From assembly GCF_030643805.1 (NCBI RefSeq), contig NZ_CP094656.1, positions 1,984,001 to 2,048,000 on the forward strand: DNA of 64,000 nucleotides. Direction: 5' to 3'. This DNA is from Alkalihalobacillus sp. AL-G (GTDB lineage: Bacteria; Bacillota; Bacilli; Bacillales; Fictibacillaceae). Made by a program: the position numbers and the translations under genes. Each line of letters begins with the position of its first letter. The first letter of the stretch is position 1. Positions 28,426 to 37,518 of the stretch are shown in pieces. Under the pieces are notes generated by a model, which ran no database searches, was not told where the DNA came from, and worked only from the letters and a program-made list of their open reading frames with translations.

Positions 28426-28980
28426 ATGATCAAGAAAGTAGCCGTGATTCTGTTCGTATTCAGTATTATATCAGCCTGTAATTGGGATCAAGCGGACCCT
28501 GGACAGGAAAATTATACAAACCCGACGGAACAAAATTTTAAAACGAATAAAAACGGATTAAATTCTTCACCAATCGTGCTAAAGAATTCAGGAGAAGCGG
28601 CAAGTGCCAAAGATCTTGTGCAATTGACAGAACAGGTTGAAGGTGTGGAGTATGCACGATCGATCGTATCCGGCATATATTCCGTTATCGGGGCGAAAAT
28701 TCAATCCGGCTATGACAAGGAAAAAACGATTGAAAATATATATAAGAAGGTAAATACTCATAGTCGCGGTGCCAATGCGGTTGTGACGACTGATCCGACA
28801 CATTTGAATAAGCTGAAAAAATGGGGCGATGAAATCAATGAAGGTGGACTTAAAGCAAATATATATAACAACCTTGGTGTCATGATCAGCCAGATTAAAC
28901 CGAATGATAATTATCCAAGCAATGATGCACTGCCATCAGAAGAAGAATTACAACAGGAACGAATTAAAGAAACGCCATAG
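28426..28980 (+). CDS. YhcN/YlaJ-family sporulation lipoprotein
   Basis: A 184-residue predicted lipoprotein. A signal peptide MIKKVAVILFVFSIISAC ends in lipobox ISAC at about residues 15-18. The mature part carries a YhcN/YlaJ-type domain (LTEQVEGVEYARSIVSGIYSVIGAKI; THSRGANAVVTTDP). Related B. subtilis proteins are spore-associated and expressed in the forespore. Two adjacent ATGs exist (28423, 28426); the second is better spaced from TTGAGGTGG. A terminator follows. Confidence 0.85.
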   Translation: MIKKVAVILFVFSIISACNWDQADPGQENYTNPTEQNFKTNKNGLNSSPIVLKNSGEAASAKDLVQLTEQVEGVEYARSIVSGIYSVIGAKIQSGYDKEKTIENIYKKVNTHSRGANAVVTTDPTHLNKLKKWGDEINEGGLKANIYNNLGVMISQIKPNDNYPSNDALPSEEELQQERIKETP

Positions 28981-28988
28981 TTGAGAAG

Positions 28989-29016
28989 TGACCCGAGAAA
29001 GAATGGGTCATTTTTT
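28989..29016 (+). terminator. Rho-independent terminator after the YhcN-type gene
   Basis: TGACCC pairs with GGGTCA, followed by TTTTTT; the stem is short. Confidence 0.65.
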
Positions 29017-29099
29017 ATTGTTTAAAATATTATACTGTGCTGAATCCGTTATGATACTTCTCCGTCGAAGACTCAACCAACTGGAATTTATTTTTTCAT

Positions 29100-29129
29100 T
29101 TGACAATCTTGTATATACAAGATTATACT
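29100..29129 (+). promoter_or_regulatory. Sigma-A promoter of the trehalose operon
   Basis: TTGACA at 29100-29105 and TATACT at 29124-29129 are 18 bp apart; a TreR-type operator fills the spacer. Confidence 0.85.
29105..29124. promoter_or_regulatory. TreR operator 1
   Basis: AATCTTGTATATACAAGATT is a perfect 20-bp palindrome lying between the -35 and -10; its core TTGTATATACAA is the B. subtilis tre operator. Confidence 0.88.
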
Positions 29130-29141
29130 AACGGAAGAAAC

Positions 29142-29161
29142 AAACATGTATATACAAGATG
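29142..29161. promoter_or_regulatory. TreR operator 2
   Basis: A second copy with core TGTATATACAAGAT lies 37 bp downstream of operator 1, matching it in the right half. Confidence 0.82.
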
Positions 29162-29198
29162 AAAATGAAAGCGGTATATAAATTTTTTTGAAAAAGTA

Positions 29199-29212
29199 TG
29201 TAACCGTTTTCC
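29199..29212 (+). promoter_or_regulatory. Putative CcpA cre site before treP
   Basis: TGTAACCGTTTTCC matches TGWAANCGNTNWCA at all but the last position. A weaker match, TGAAAGCGGTATAT, lies at 29166-29179. Confidence 0.55.
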
Positions 29213-29233
29213 ACTCACTGGGAGGAGTACATC

Positions 29234-30646
29234 ATGAGTATTAGTCGTGAAACAGTTCTAATGATTGTGGAAGCGCTCGGTGGACGTGACAATATCAATA
29301 CGGCAACACATTGTGTTACACGCCTGCGTCTTGCATTAAACGATGAGGGAAAAGTAGATAAGGAGAAATTAGAATCTATTGATATCGTAAAAGGTTCCTT
29401 TTCTACAAATGGTCAGTTCCAGGTCGTAATCGGCCAAGGAACTGTTGATGAAGTGTATAAAAAGATGGTCGAAGAAACCGGTATCGGTGAAGCATCGAAG
29501 GAAGATGTCAAGGAAGCTGCAAAGGACAAGCTGAATCCGTTACAACGAGCGGTCAAAGTCTTAGCAGACATCTTCATTCCGATCCTGCCAGCAATTGTTA
29601 CTGCTGGTCTCTTGATGGGATTGAATAACGTACTTGTCGGTGAAGGTATTTTTTATGATGAAAAGTCAATTGTGCAAGTGCATAAACAATGGGCAGATCT
29701 AGCAAGTATTATCAACTTGATCGCAAATACCGCATTCGTCTTTTTACCTGCGTTAATCGGTTGGTCCGCAGTAAAACGATTCGGCGGTAACCCATTACTC
29801 GGTATAGTTCTCGGATTAATGCTCGTCCACCCAGATTTATTGAACGCGTGGGCGTATGGTGATGCGCTTAAAAAAGGAGAAATCCCAGCATGGAATCTCT
29901 TCGGATTAACCATTGAAAAGGTTGGGTATCAAGGTCAGGTCCTCCCTGTTCTGGTAGCCTCTTATGTATTAGCGAGAATTGAGCAATTTTTAAACAAACG
30001 AATTCCAGATTCCATAAAATTATTGGTCGTTGCACCGATAACGTTACTGATTACTGGATTCCTAGCATTTATAGTAATCGGCCCAATTACGTTTGCAATC
30101 GGGAATGTGATTACTGATTTATTTGTAGGAATCTTTGAAAACTTTGCAGCACTAGGTGGAATTGTGTACGGTGGTTTGTATTCACTACTTGTTATAACAG
30201 GAATGCACCATACCTTCCTAGCTGTCGATCTTCAATTGATTTCGAGTACAGGCGGAACATTTCTATGGCCGATGCTCGCCTTATCAAACATTGCACAAGG
30301 TTCATCTGCACTTGCGATGATGTTTGCAACAAGAGACGAAAAGCTGAAAGGCCTATCGGGTACATCAGCTCTTTCTGCGTACCTCGGTATCACTGAGCCA
30401 GCGATGTTTGGAGTAAACATCCGGTTCAAGTATCCGTTTGTCTTCGCGATGCTTGGCTCAGCGATTGCAGGTTTGATCCTCGCACTTAATCATGTAACGG
30501 CATTTTCGATTGGCATCGGTGGTATACCTGGATTCTTATCGATTAAGGACGAGTTCTGGGGAGCATTCTTCACCGGTATGGCGATTGTAATTGTAGTGCC
30601 TTTCGCTCTCACATATTTCTACGCAAAGGTCAAAAAGATCAAATAA
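29234..30646 (+). CDS. treP: PTS trehalose transporter EIIBC
   Basis: Imports trehalose and phosphorylates it to trehalose-6-phosphate; 470 residues. The EIIB domain (residues 1-85) carries the phosphorylated Cys in ATHCVTRLRLAL, and the EIIC domain (about 105-465) has many hydrophobic helices and the GMHHTFLAVD and GITEPAMFGVN motifs typical of the glucoside PTS family. No EIIA domain is fused, so an EIIA from elsewhere must donate the phosphate. GGAGG precedes the ATG. First gene of the operon under the TreR operators. Confidence 0.95.
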   Translation: MSISRETVLMIVEALGGRDNINTATHCVTRLRLALNDEGKVDKEKLESIDIVKGSFSTNGQFQVVIGQGTVDEVYKKMVEETGIGEASKEDVKEAAKDKLNPLQRAVKVLADIFIPILPAIVTAGLLMGLNNVLVGEGIFYDEKSIVQVHKQWADLASIINLIANTAFVFLPALIGWSAVKRFGGNPLLGIVLGLMLVHPDLLNAWAYGDALKKGEIPAWNLFGLTIEKVGYQGQVLPVLVASYVLARIEQFLNKRIPDSIKLLVVAPITLLITGFLAFIVIGPITFAIGNVITDLFVGIFENFAALGGIVYGGLYSLLVITGMHHTFLAVDLQLISSTGGTFLWPMLALSNIAQGSSALAMMFATRDEKLKGLSGTSALSAYLGITEPAMFGVNIRFKYPFVFAMLGSAIAGLILALNHVTAFSIGIGGIPGFLSIKDEFWGAFFTGMAIVIVVPFALTYFYAKVKKIK

Positions 30647-30660
30647 GATTCAAATAAACA

Positions 30661-30683
30661 GGCATCTCACATTGTGAGATGCC
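30661..30683 (+). other. Intercistronic hairpin treP-treA
   Basis: GGCATCTCAC-ATT-GTGAGATGCC is a perfect 10-bp stem without a T run, so it is more likely an mRNA-stabilising or processing element than a full terminator. Confidence 0.6.
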
Positions 30684-30734
30684 TTACATCCTAAGAGAAG
30701 AACATCATGAATTTAAAGGAGTTGACTTAAGTTG

Positions 30735-32414
30735 ATGGAATGGTGGAGAAAGTCAGTCGTTTATCAAATCTATCCGAAGAGCTTTAATGACACGACTGGC
30801 TCAGGCGTAGGTGATATTGAAGGGATCATCCAAAAGCTTGATTATATAAAAACACTTGGCGTGGACGTGATTTGGCTAACACCGATTTACGATTCTCCGC
30901 AACGGGATAATGGCTATGATATCCGTGATTATTACAAAATTCATGAAGAATATGGAACGATGGAGGATTTTGAGCGGTTAATATCTGAATCACACCAACG
31001 CGGGATTAAGGTGATCATGGATATTGTCGTCAATCATACATCGACGGAGCATCGTTGGTTTAAAGAAGCATTGAACGATCCGAACAGTGAATTTCGTGAC
31101 TTTTATATTTGGAAAGAAGGTAAAGATGGAGAGCCGCCTACGAACTGGAAATCGAAATTCGGCGGGTCCGCCTGGCAGTATGACGGCAAATCGGGTGAAT
31201 ATTACCTTCATTTATACGACGTAACCCAAGCAGATTTGAACTGGGAAAACGAAAAGTTAAGAAACAACATCTATGAAATGATGACGTACTGGTTCAATAA
31301 AGGTGTCGATGGCTTCCGGCTCGATGTCGTGAATTTACTATCGAAAAACCAGCAGTTCCCGGATGACGACTATTCTGTGCCGCCTGGAGATGGCCGTAAA
31401 TTTTATACGGATGGACCTCGAATCCACGAGTTCATCCATGGGATGAATGAAAATGTTTTTTTAAAGTTCAATGTGATGACAGTAGGTGAAATGTCCTCTA
31501 CGACGGTAGACCATTGTATCAAGTACACGAACCCAGATCGCGGAGAACTCGATATGACCTTTAACTTCCATCACTTGAAGGTGGACTATCCGAATGGTGA
31601 AAAGTGGACGAAAGCTGATTTTGACTTTATAAAACTGAAGCAAATCCTATCTGACTGGCAAGTGAAAATGCATGAAGGAAACGGATGGAATGCACTGTTC
31701 TGGTGCAATCATGACCAGCCGAGGATTGTTTCGAGATTTGGGGACGAAGGCAAATATCATTCAGAGTCTGCTAAAATGCTCGCTACCACCATCCATATGA
31801 TGCAAGGGACTCCTTACATTTATCAAGGCGAGGAATTTGGGATGACCAACCCGAACTTTGATCAGCTTTCCTCGTATCGGGATGTTGAATCGGTCAATGC
31901 TTTTAAAGATTTGAAAAAACAAGGGATGTCAGAAGAAGAAATCATCGATATTTTAAAACAAAAGTCGAGGGATAACTCAAGAACACCGATGCAATGGACA
32001 GATAGCGAACATGCAGGTTTTACAACAGGAGAACCTTGGATTGATGTGGCAAATAATTTCGATGAAGTGAATGCAGTAAAAGCTGTGATGGAACCAGATT
32101 CAATTTTTCACCATTATCAAAGACTAATCGACTTGCGAAAATCACACGATGTAATTACAACAGGGGATTATCAACTTTTGCTGGAAGATGACCCGAAAGT
32201 CTTCGCTTACGTTCGTAATGGAGAAGACGAAAAACTCCTTGTCGTTAATAATTTTTATGCAGACGAGGTATCCTTTCAATTACCGGATACTGTACAAGTC
32301 TCGGGTTACGGATCGGAAATCTTGCTTTCTAATTATGGAGATTCAACTAAGGACTTTCAAAGCATACAATTAAGACCATACGAATCTATCGTTTATCACC
32401 TTAAGAAGAAGTGA
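30735..32414 (+). CDS. treA: Trehalose-6-phosphate hydrolase
   Basis: GH13 enzyme (alpha,alpha-phosphotrehalase), 559 residues, splitting trehalose-6-phosphate into glucose and glucose-6-phosphate. The four GH13 regions are visible: DIVVNHTS, the nucleophile Asp in GFRLDVVN, the acid/base Glu in TVGEMSS and NHDQPR. The N-terminus WWRKSVVYQIYPKSFNDTTG is diagnostic. ATG at 30735 is used; a TTG directly before it at 30732 is better spaced from AAAGGAG and could be the true start. Confidence 0.95.
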   Translation: MEWWRKSVVYQIYPKSFNDTTGSGVGDIEGIIQKLDYIKTLGVDVIWLTPIYDSPQRDNGYDIRDYYKIHEEYGTMEDFERLISESHQRGIKVIMDIVVNHTSTEHRWFKEALNDPNSEFRDFYIWKEGKDGEPPTNWKSKFGGSAWQYDGKSGEYYLHLYDVTQADLNWENEKLRNNIYEMMTYWFNKGVDGFRLDVVNLLSKNQQFPDDDYSVPPGDGRKFYTDGPRIHEFIHGMNENVFLKFNVMTVGEMSSTTVDHCIKYTNPDRGELDMTFNFHHLKVDYPNGEKWTKADFDFIKLKQILSDWQVKMHEGNGWNALFWCNHDQPRIVSRFGDEGKYHSESAKMLATTIHMMQGTPYIYQGEEFGMTNPNFDQLSSYRDVESVNAFKDLKKQGMSEEEIIDILKQKSRDNSRTPMQWTDSEHAGFTTGEPWIDVANNFDEVNAVKAVMEPDSIFHHYQRLIDLRKSHDVITTGDYQLLLEDDPKVFAYVRNGEDEKLLVVNNFYADEVSFQLPDTVQVSGYGSEILLSNYGDSTKDFQSIQLRPYESIVYHLKKK

Positions 32415-32437
32415 TAAACTATTAGTGGTGATACAAA

Positions 32438-33157
32438 TTGAAACAAAACAAGTTCATATCAATCTATACGGAGTTACAAGAAAAAATTGAAAATGGAACA
32501 TATGTGCCAGATACTAAGCTGCCTTCAGAGCACGAACTGACCGAGCTATATTCAACGTCACGAGAAACGGCTAGAAAAGCGCTTAATTTACTTGCTCAAA
32601 ATGGCTACATTCAGAAGGTGAAAGGGAAAGGGTCAATTGTCTTAGATGTAGGGAAGTTCAATTTTCCAGTTTCCGGACTTGTCAGCTTTAAAGAATTGGC
32701 GAACAAGATGGGGAAAGAAGTATCGACAGAAGTGCACGAGGTGGTTTTAATCGATCCTGATTCATTCCTTCGACGGCAGCTGAACATCCAATCCGATGAG
32801 AAGGTTTGGAAGGTCGTACGTACGAGGGAAATCGAAGGAGAGCGAATCATTTTAGACCAGGATTTTTTCCTTGAGAGTATCGTTCCAACGTTAACTCAAG
32901 AAATTTGTGAACGTTCGATTTATGAATATCTTGAAGGTGAATTGCAACTGCCAATTAGCTTTGCAAAAAAGGAAATCACAGTGGAACGGGCTTCTGAAAC
33001 AGACAAAATGAGGTTGGACCTCAAAGATTATGAACAGCTCGTTTTGGTCAAAAACTTTGTTTACCTTGAAGACGCACGTCTCTTTCAATATACGGAATCA
33101 AGACATCGACTAGACAAATTCCGATTTGTCGATTTTGCACGAAGATCCCATTCATGA
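32438..33157 (+). CDS. treR: Trehalose operon repressor TreR (GntR/UTRA)
   Basis: A 239-residue repressor with an N-terminal GntR winged helix (about 1-70; LPSEHELTELYSTSRETARKALNLLAQNGYIQKVKGKGS) shown here only by its ends LPSEHEL and GKGS, and a C-terminal UTRA effector domain. In B. subtilis trehalose-6-phosphate relieves repression. It is the third gene of the tre operon and presumably binds the two palindromes before treP. Its natural terminator has been disrupted by the insertion sequence that follows. Confidence 0.94.
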   Translation: MKQNKFISIYTELQEKIENGTYVPDTKLPSEHELTELYSTSRETARKALNLLAQNGYIQKVKGKGSIVLDVGKFNFPVSGLVSFKELANKMGKEVSTEVHEVVLIDPDSFLRRQLNIQSDEKVWKVVRTREIEGERIILDQDFFLESIVPTLTQEICERSIYEYLEGELQLPISFAKKEITVERASETDKMRLDLKDYEQLVLVKNFVYLEDARLFQYTESRHRLDKFRFVDFARRSHS

Positions 33158-33223
33158 TCGCTGACAAGATGGACGATTTCATCAACAGATTCAATCCCCG
33201 ATTTTATGGAGTGGAACGAAAAA

Positions 33224-33241
33224 AGCGCCTATATAGGCGCT
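33224..33241. repeat. Left copy of 18-bp palindromic target duplication (former terminator)
   Basis: AGCGCCTATATAGGCGCT, a perfect palindrome preceded by six A but no longer followed by T. Identical to 34802-34819. Confidence 0.92.
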
Positions 33242-34801
33242 CAGGCTGTCGAGAAAGTCTCTCGACAGCCTGATTTAGTTTCCTGAACTTTAATAAATTA
33301 CCGCGTTAATATGTTATAATAGAGGTAATAAATAAAGGCGGTGGTACGATTGTTCCATACAAGAAGCGCGACTCAAAATGAAGTTGAATTTGTATCCATT
33401 GAAGACCTCGTTCCTCAAGATCATCTTCTCAGAAAGATTGATCAATACATCGATTTTTCCTTCATCCTTGATCGAGTTCGACCTTACTATTCAGAAGATA
33501 ACGGACGTCCTTCTCTTGATCCTCTCGTACTTTTCAAGATGATGTTTATTGGCTATTTTTACGGAATTCGCTCCGAGAGACAACTTGAAAAAGAAATTCA
33601 AATGAACATTGCCTATCGTTGGTTTCTTGGATTACGTCTATCTGATTCTGTTCCTCATCACTCTACGATTAGTTGGAATCGCCGTACACGATTTAAAGGA
33701 ACGGATATCTTTCAAGAAATCTTTGATGAAATTGTTCTTCAAGCCACGAGCCATCGAATGGTTGGAGGCAGAGCCCTGTTCACAGACTCCACCCATTTAA
33801 AGGCGGATGCCAATAAACATAAATTCACGAAAGAAACCGTTGAAGTAGAAACCCGTGACTACATTGAAGACTTAGATCAAGCGATCGAAGAGGACCGGAA
33901 CAAGAACGGAAAAAAGCTCTAAAGGAACGGAAGGAGGTGAAAAAGACCAAAGAAATTCGAAAAAGTACAACCGATCCGGATTGTGGGTTCATGTCCCGAG
34001 ATCATAAGCAGGAGATGTTCTGTTACCTTGATCATCGTACGACAGATATGAAGTTCAACATTATTACGGATGCCTTTGTCACTCCTGGAAATGTTCATGA
34101 CTCAGTTCCTTATCTATCACGCTTAGATCGTCAAAGGGAACGCTTTGACTTTCAAGTAGAAGCTGTCGCATTGGACTCAGGTTATCTAACCAACCCGATT
34201 TGTAAAGGAATATCAGACCGATTGATCTTTGGAGTCATCGCTCATCGAAGATACCAGCCAACGAAAAGTCTTTTCCCAAAATGGAAATTTACATATCAGT
34301 CCGAGAACGATCAATATATTTGCCCGAATGGTGAAGTCTTAACGTATCGAACAACAACACGTGGAGGGTATCGAGAGTATAAATCTGATTCTCAGAAGTG
34401 TAAGGAGTGTCCTCTACTTGATCAATGTACACGATCAAAAAATCACCAAAAGGTTGTTACTCGGCACGTATGGGAAGAGCACAAAGAAAAAGTTCGATTA
34501 AACCGGTTATCCAAATCAGGTAAGCAGCTTTATAAATTTAGAAAAGAGAAAGTTGAGCGAAGCTTCGCAGATTCAAAAGAACTGCATGGGCTTCGCTACT
34601 GTAGGTTGAGGGGAATAGAAAATGTGAGTGAGCAAGTATTACTCACCGCAGCGTGTCAGAATATGAAAAAGATTGCCACACACCTAGCCCGGTTAGGATG
34701 GGTGTGTGGGAGTCTTTTTTCAAAAAACAACTCATTTTCTAAGAGAAATTTATCCAAATAAAAAAGCCTGTAGAGAAAAAACATAGGGTTTCTCTACAAG
34801 C
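33242..34801 (+). mobile_element. IS1182-family insertion sequence, 1560 bp
   Basis: Bounded by an identical 18-bp direct repeat (itself palindromic). The left end starts CAGGCTGTCGAGAAAG, the right end read inward starts GCTTGTAGAGAAAC, so the terminal inverted repeats are imperfect (GCTGTCGAGAAA against GCTTGTAGAGAAA). Each end can fold: a 13-bp stem CAGGCTGTCGAGA/TCTCGACAGCCTG at the left, and GTAGAGAAA/TTTCTCTAC at the right. One transposase in two frames lies within. An extended -10 (TGTTATAAT, 33312-33320) precedes it. Confidence 0.88.
33350..34761 (+). CDS. IS1182-family transposase in two frames (33350..33922 and 33916..34761)
   Basis: DDE transposase of about 470 residues if fused. 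The first frame holds the N-terminal domain (DUF772-like, [20 protein letters not shown]) and the first catalytic Asp region ([20 protein letters not shown]), then stops after NKNGKKL. The second, in the -1 frame, holds [42 protein letters not shown], the zinc-like cysteines [10 protein letters not shown] and the C-terminal [16 protein letters not shown]. The shift falls on A-AAA-AAG at 33910-33916, in phase for -1 slippage. Alternatively a GTG at 33937 with AAGGAGG just upstream could start the second part on its own. TTG at 33350 is favoured for the first start. Confidence 0.85.
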
Positions 34802-34824
34802 AGCGCCTATATAGGCGCTTTTTG
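34802..34824. terminator. Right copy of the duplicated palindrome, with T tract
   Basis: AGCGCCTATATAGGCGCT followed by TTTTT. It can end transcripts leaving the IS rightward. For the leftward gene at 34840-36333 this copy lacks a T tract, which is only found beyond the left copy. Confidence 0.8.
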
Positions 34825-34839
34825 TATTTTCTAAATCAA

Positions 34840-36333
34840 CTAATGGGTATGCGTGTGGGACATTTTTTCCTGTAATGCTTCAGAGAGTTCTGTCGCCGGG
34901 ACCTGAATCATATCCGTGGAAATCGGTGCGGTGATTGAGTCTGTGTGTGCAGGTGACTCTTCTGGGAGTGTGACTCTAAGAATGTCCAATCCTCTTGTTG
35001 GGTCATAGGTATAGACCAAATTGGACACATCCCCAGTTACACGGCCGTTTTCATCACGTTCCGGTATCCACTGAGCTCCCCAGACTTCCTGGATCCCCAT
35101 GAACCAGTACCCAACTTGTTTGATATCAGTCGGGTCGCGAACATCAAGAATTCGGGCACCTTGTTGGTAGAAGCCGATCGCTACAAAACCATCCTGGTGA
35201 TACGAAGAATAGTGAGCCGAACAAATCAGACCAGCCGGGGTATCGACATCGGTATTTAAGATTTTAGTGTTCCACGAATCTAATGGTTCAATGGTTCCAG
35301 TACCAGGTTGAATTTGAGATTTATCAGATCCTGCTATACTTTTGTTAAGCCGTTGGACTTGCCAAGTCTGGAACGATCCTTCATTTTCACATGTACCCGG
35401 ATGTAGATAATCTTCTTCAGTGACCATCAGCACTTCACCGGGGCGAATTTGATCAGCGGTTCGTTCTAGACTTTCATTAGACTCCATTTGACCTTCCCCA
35501 CGGGATTTAAATTCATCTCCATTTGGACGTAGCGTGTTATGGTGAATGAATGAATTCCATTCTGTTCCGTTTAGAGCTCTTTCATCAGTAGAATTAAGTA
35601 CTACGGGATTTAATGGATCAGAAATATCATAAGCGACCGTCCCTTGTAACCCCGTAAGCCATGCGACTCCGGATGAATCAATCTGCCAGTCATGTCCGGT
35701 TGTGCCGACTGAACTCGGGTACACTTTCGCTTCATAGGCATTGGAAGGGTCTACTAGGTTGATAATGGAGAATGCAGGGCTGTCTTCCTCGTCTGTGCTT
35801 CCTGAAGTGTAAGCGTAAGTACACTCTTTATTTACACAAGTGGCTGTATGGGTTCGCGTTGTTGTTTCCACACGTGATACAACATGAGGATTAGTTGGAT
35901 CAGAAACATCGACAACCACTATTTCGTTACCGGTCGAAACACTTTTATCTTCGTAGGCAGGTGTTACCCCAATTGGATCATAGGCAATCAGCATAAATTT
36001 CGTGCCATCCTTACGCTCACCGAACGTGGCGTCTTCATTTTCGAAATGGGCACTGGCGAGTTTTCCTACTGGGACGGGTTTGGTAGGATCAGAGATGTCA
36101 TATATCGTAACTCCTGTCAACGTGTTTGCATACATATACGGTTTCTCACTGGAAAAAACAGCAGAAATTATGGTTGCGTTTGGAAAGTTGCCAACCAGTT
36201 CAACATTGTCACTCGATACGACAGGGACATCAATTCCCTCAATTGTTTCGACCGCAGCTTTACTTGGTAAGGTACTTGTTAACAAAATGACCAACAAGGC
36301 AATGATAAAAGTTGATGATCGAAATTTTTTCAC
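34840..36333 (-). CDS. Secreted LVIVD-repeat (beta-propeller-like) protein
   Basis: A 497-residue protein of unknown function. A signal peptide (basic MKKFRSS, hydrophobic FIIALLVILLTSTLP, cleavage near SKA-A) is followed by repeats with the core xxxDISDPxxP (TIYDISDPTKPVPVG, VVDVSDPTNPHVVS, AYDISDPLNPVVLN, ILDVRDPTDIKQVG), which is the LVIVD pattern predicted to form propeller blades. The protein ends with HTHTH. It contains a few cysteines (CVNKEC, CENEG, LICSAH) that could form disulfides outside the cell. GTG start behind AAGGAGG. Its downstream terminator is interrupted by the IS. Confidence 0.82.
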   Translation of the reverse strand: MKKFRSSTFIIALLVILLTSTLPSKAAVETIEGIDVPVVSSDNVELVGNFPNATIISAVFSSEKPYMYANTLTGVTIYDISDPTKPVPVGKLASAHFENEDATFGERKDGTKFMLIAYDPIGVTPAYEDKSVSTGNEIVVVDVSDPTNPHVVSRVETTTRTHTATCVNKECTYAYTSGSTDEEDSPAFSIINLVDPSNAYEAKVYPSSVGTTGHDWQIDSSGVAWLTGLQGTVAYDISDPLNPVVLNSTDERALNGTEWNSFIHHNTLRPNGDEFKSRGEGQMESNESLERTADQIRPGEVLMVTEEDYLHPGTCENEGSFQTWQVQRLNKSIAGSDKSQIQPGTGTIEPLDSWNTKILNTDVDTPAGLICSAHYSSYHQDGFVAIGFYQQGARILDVRDPTDIKQVGYWFMGIQEVWGAQWIPERDENGRVTGDVSNLVYTYDPTRGLDILRVTLPEESPAHTDSITAPISTDMIQVPATELSEALQEKMSHTHTH

Positions 36334-36518
36334 TGTGTGACCTCCTTAGTATCCTTTAATCCTACCTTTCAACAAAAAATACATGGTTCCTACTGTGCGA
36401 AAGTATGAATTTTATAATACAAACAAACTACCATATCGTTTTTGGCAATTAGGCATTTGTCACACTTTTGGGCGGTCGGCGTATAATACACAACAATCTC
36501 AATGTGAGGTGAAGGGTC

Positions 36519-37463
36519 TTGCAACAGACGATCAGTCGTAATTCAAAAACACAAATCAATGTCGTGCTCGGTAATAGCTCCTCCTCATCTATTCCAAAAG
36601 ACGACTGGTATACAGATGTAGAACAGAAGGAAAAACATATTCCACTTAAAAATATACAAAAAGAACTGAAAAAACTTGTCGGCATGGAGGAATTAAAAGA
36701 GCTGATCAATGAGATTTATGCATGGCTATATATTAATAAATGCCGGGAAACGGTACAGTTGAAAACTGGAAAACAAGTGCTTCACATGATGTTCAAAGGC
36801 AATCCAGGAACAGGGAAGACGACAGTAGCAAGAATGATCGGGAAGCTTTTCCATGATATGAACGTCCTATCAAAAGGTCATATCATAGAAGCTGAGAGAG
36901 CGGATCTTGTAGGAGAATACATTGGTCATACTGCACAAAAAACTCGTGAACTTATAAAAAAAGCAGTTGGTGGAATCTTATTTGTCGATGAAGCCTATTC
37001 ACTCGCACGAGGCGGAGAAAAGGATTTCGGCAAAGAAGCCATCGACACCCTTGTAAAAGCTATGGAGGACCAGCAGAACGACTTTATCCTGATTCTAGCA
37101 GGCTACTCGAATGAGATGGATCATTTTCTCACACTGAACCCGGGTTTACCATCTCGTTTCCCTGTAGTCGTTTCGTTTCCGGATTATACGGTCGACCAGC
37201 TGATGGAGATCGCTAAACAAATGACGAAGGAACGTGAATACAAATTATCCTATGATGCTGAACGGAAGTTGCGTAATCATTTGATTCAAACCGTTTCCAA
37301 GGAGGGCGGAACATTTTCCAATGGACGATATATTCGTAACCTGCTGGAAAAATCAATGAGAAAGCAATCGATGAGGCTTTTAAAAGAAGGTAAAGAAGAT
37401 AAGGAATATTTAATGATGATTACCGAGAAAGACCTTCACCTAGCAGAACAATCCCGAATTTGA
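36519..37463 (+). CDS. spoVK: Stage V sporulation protein K (AAA+ ATPase)
   Basis: A 314-residue CbxX/CfqX-type AAA+ ATPase. Walker A GNPGTGKTTVARM, Walker B GILFVDEAYSL, sensor-1 region ILAGYSNEMD and arginine-finger region NPGLPSRFP are present. In B. subtilis spoVK is mother-cell expressed and required for spore maturation. The start is TTG at 36519, behind GAGGTGAAGGG. hflX follows 55 bp later, as in B. subtilis. Confidence 0.93.
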   Translation: MQQTISRNSKTQINVVLGNSSSSSIPKDDWYTDVEQKEKHIPLKNIQKELKKLVGMEELKELINEIYAWLYINKCRETVQLKTGKQVLHMMFKGNPGTGKTTVARMIGKLFHDMNVLSKGHIIEAERADLVGEYIGHTAQKTRELIKKAVGGILFVDEAYSLARGGEKDFGKEAIDTLVKAMEDQQNDFILILAGYSNEMDHFLTLNPGLPSRFPVVVSFPDYTVDQLMEIAKQMTKEREYKLSYDAERKLRNHLIQTVSKEGGTFSNGRYIRNLLEKSMRKQSMRLLKEGKEDKEYLMMITEKDLHLAEQSRI

Positions 37464-37518
37464 TAAGATGTAAGCAGGATTTAAGCAGTACAGCTTACTG
37501 AAAGTAGGGGAATGTAGT

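Noticed and set aside
27361-28980. Prophage or integrative element marked by the tyrosine recombinase
   Set aside because: No phage, plasmid or conjugation genes, no tRNA target and no flanking direct repeats were seen.
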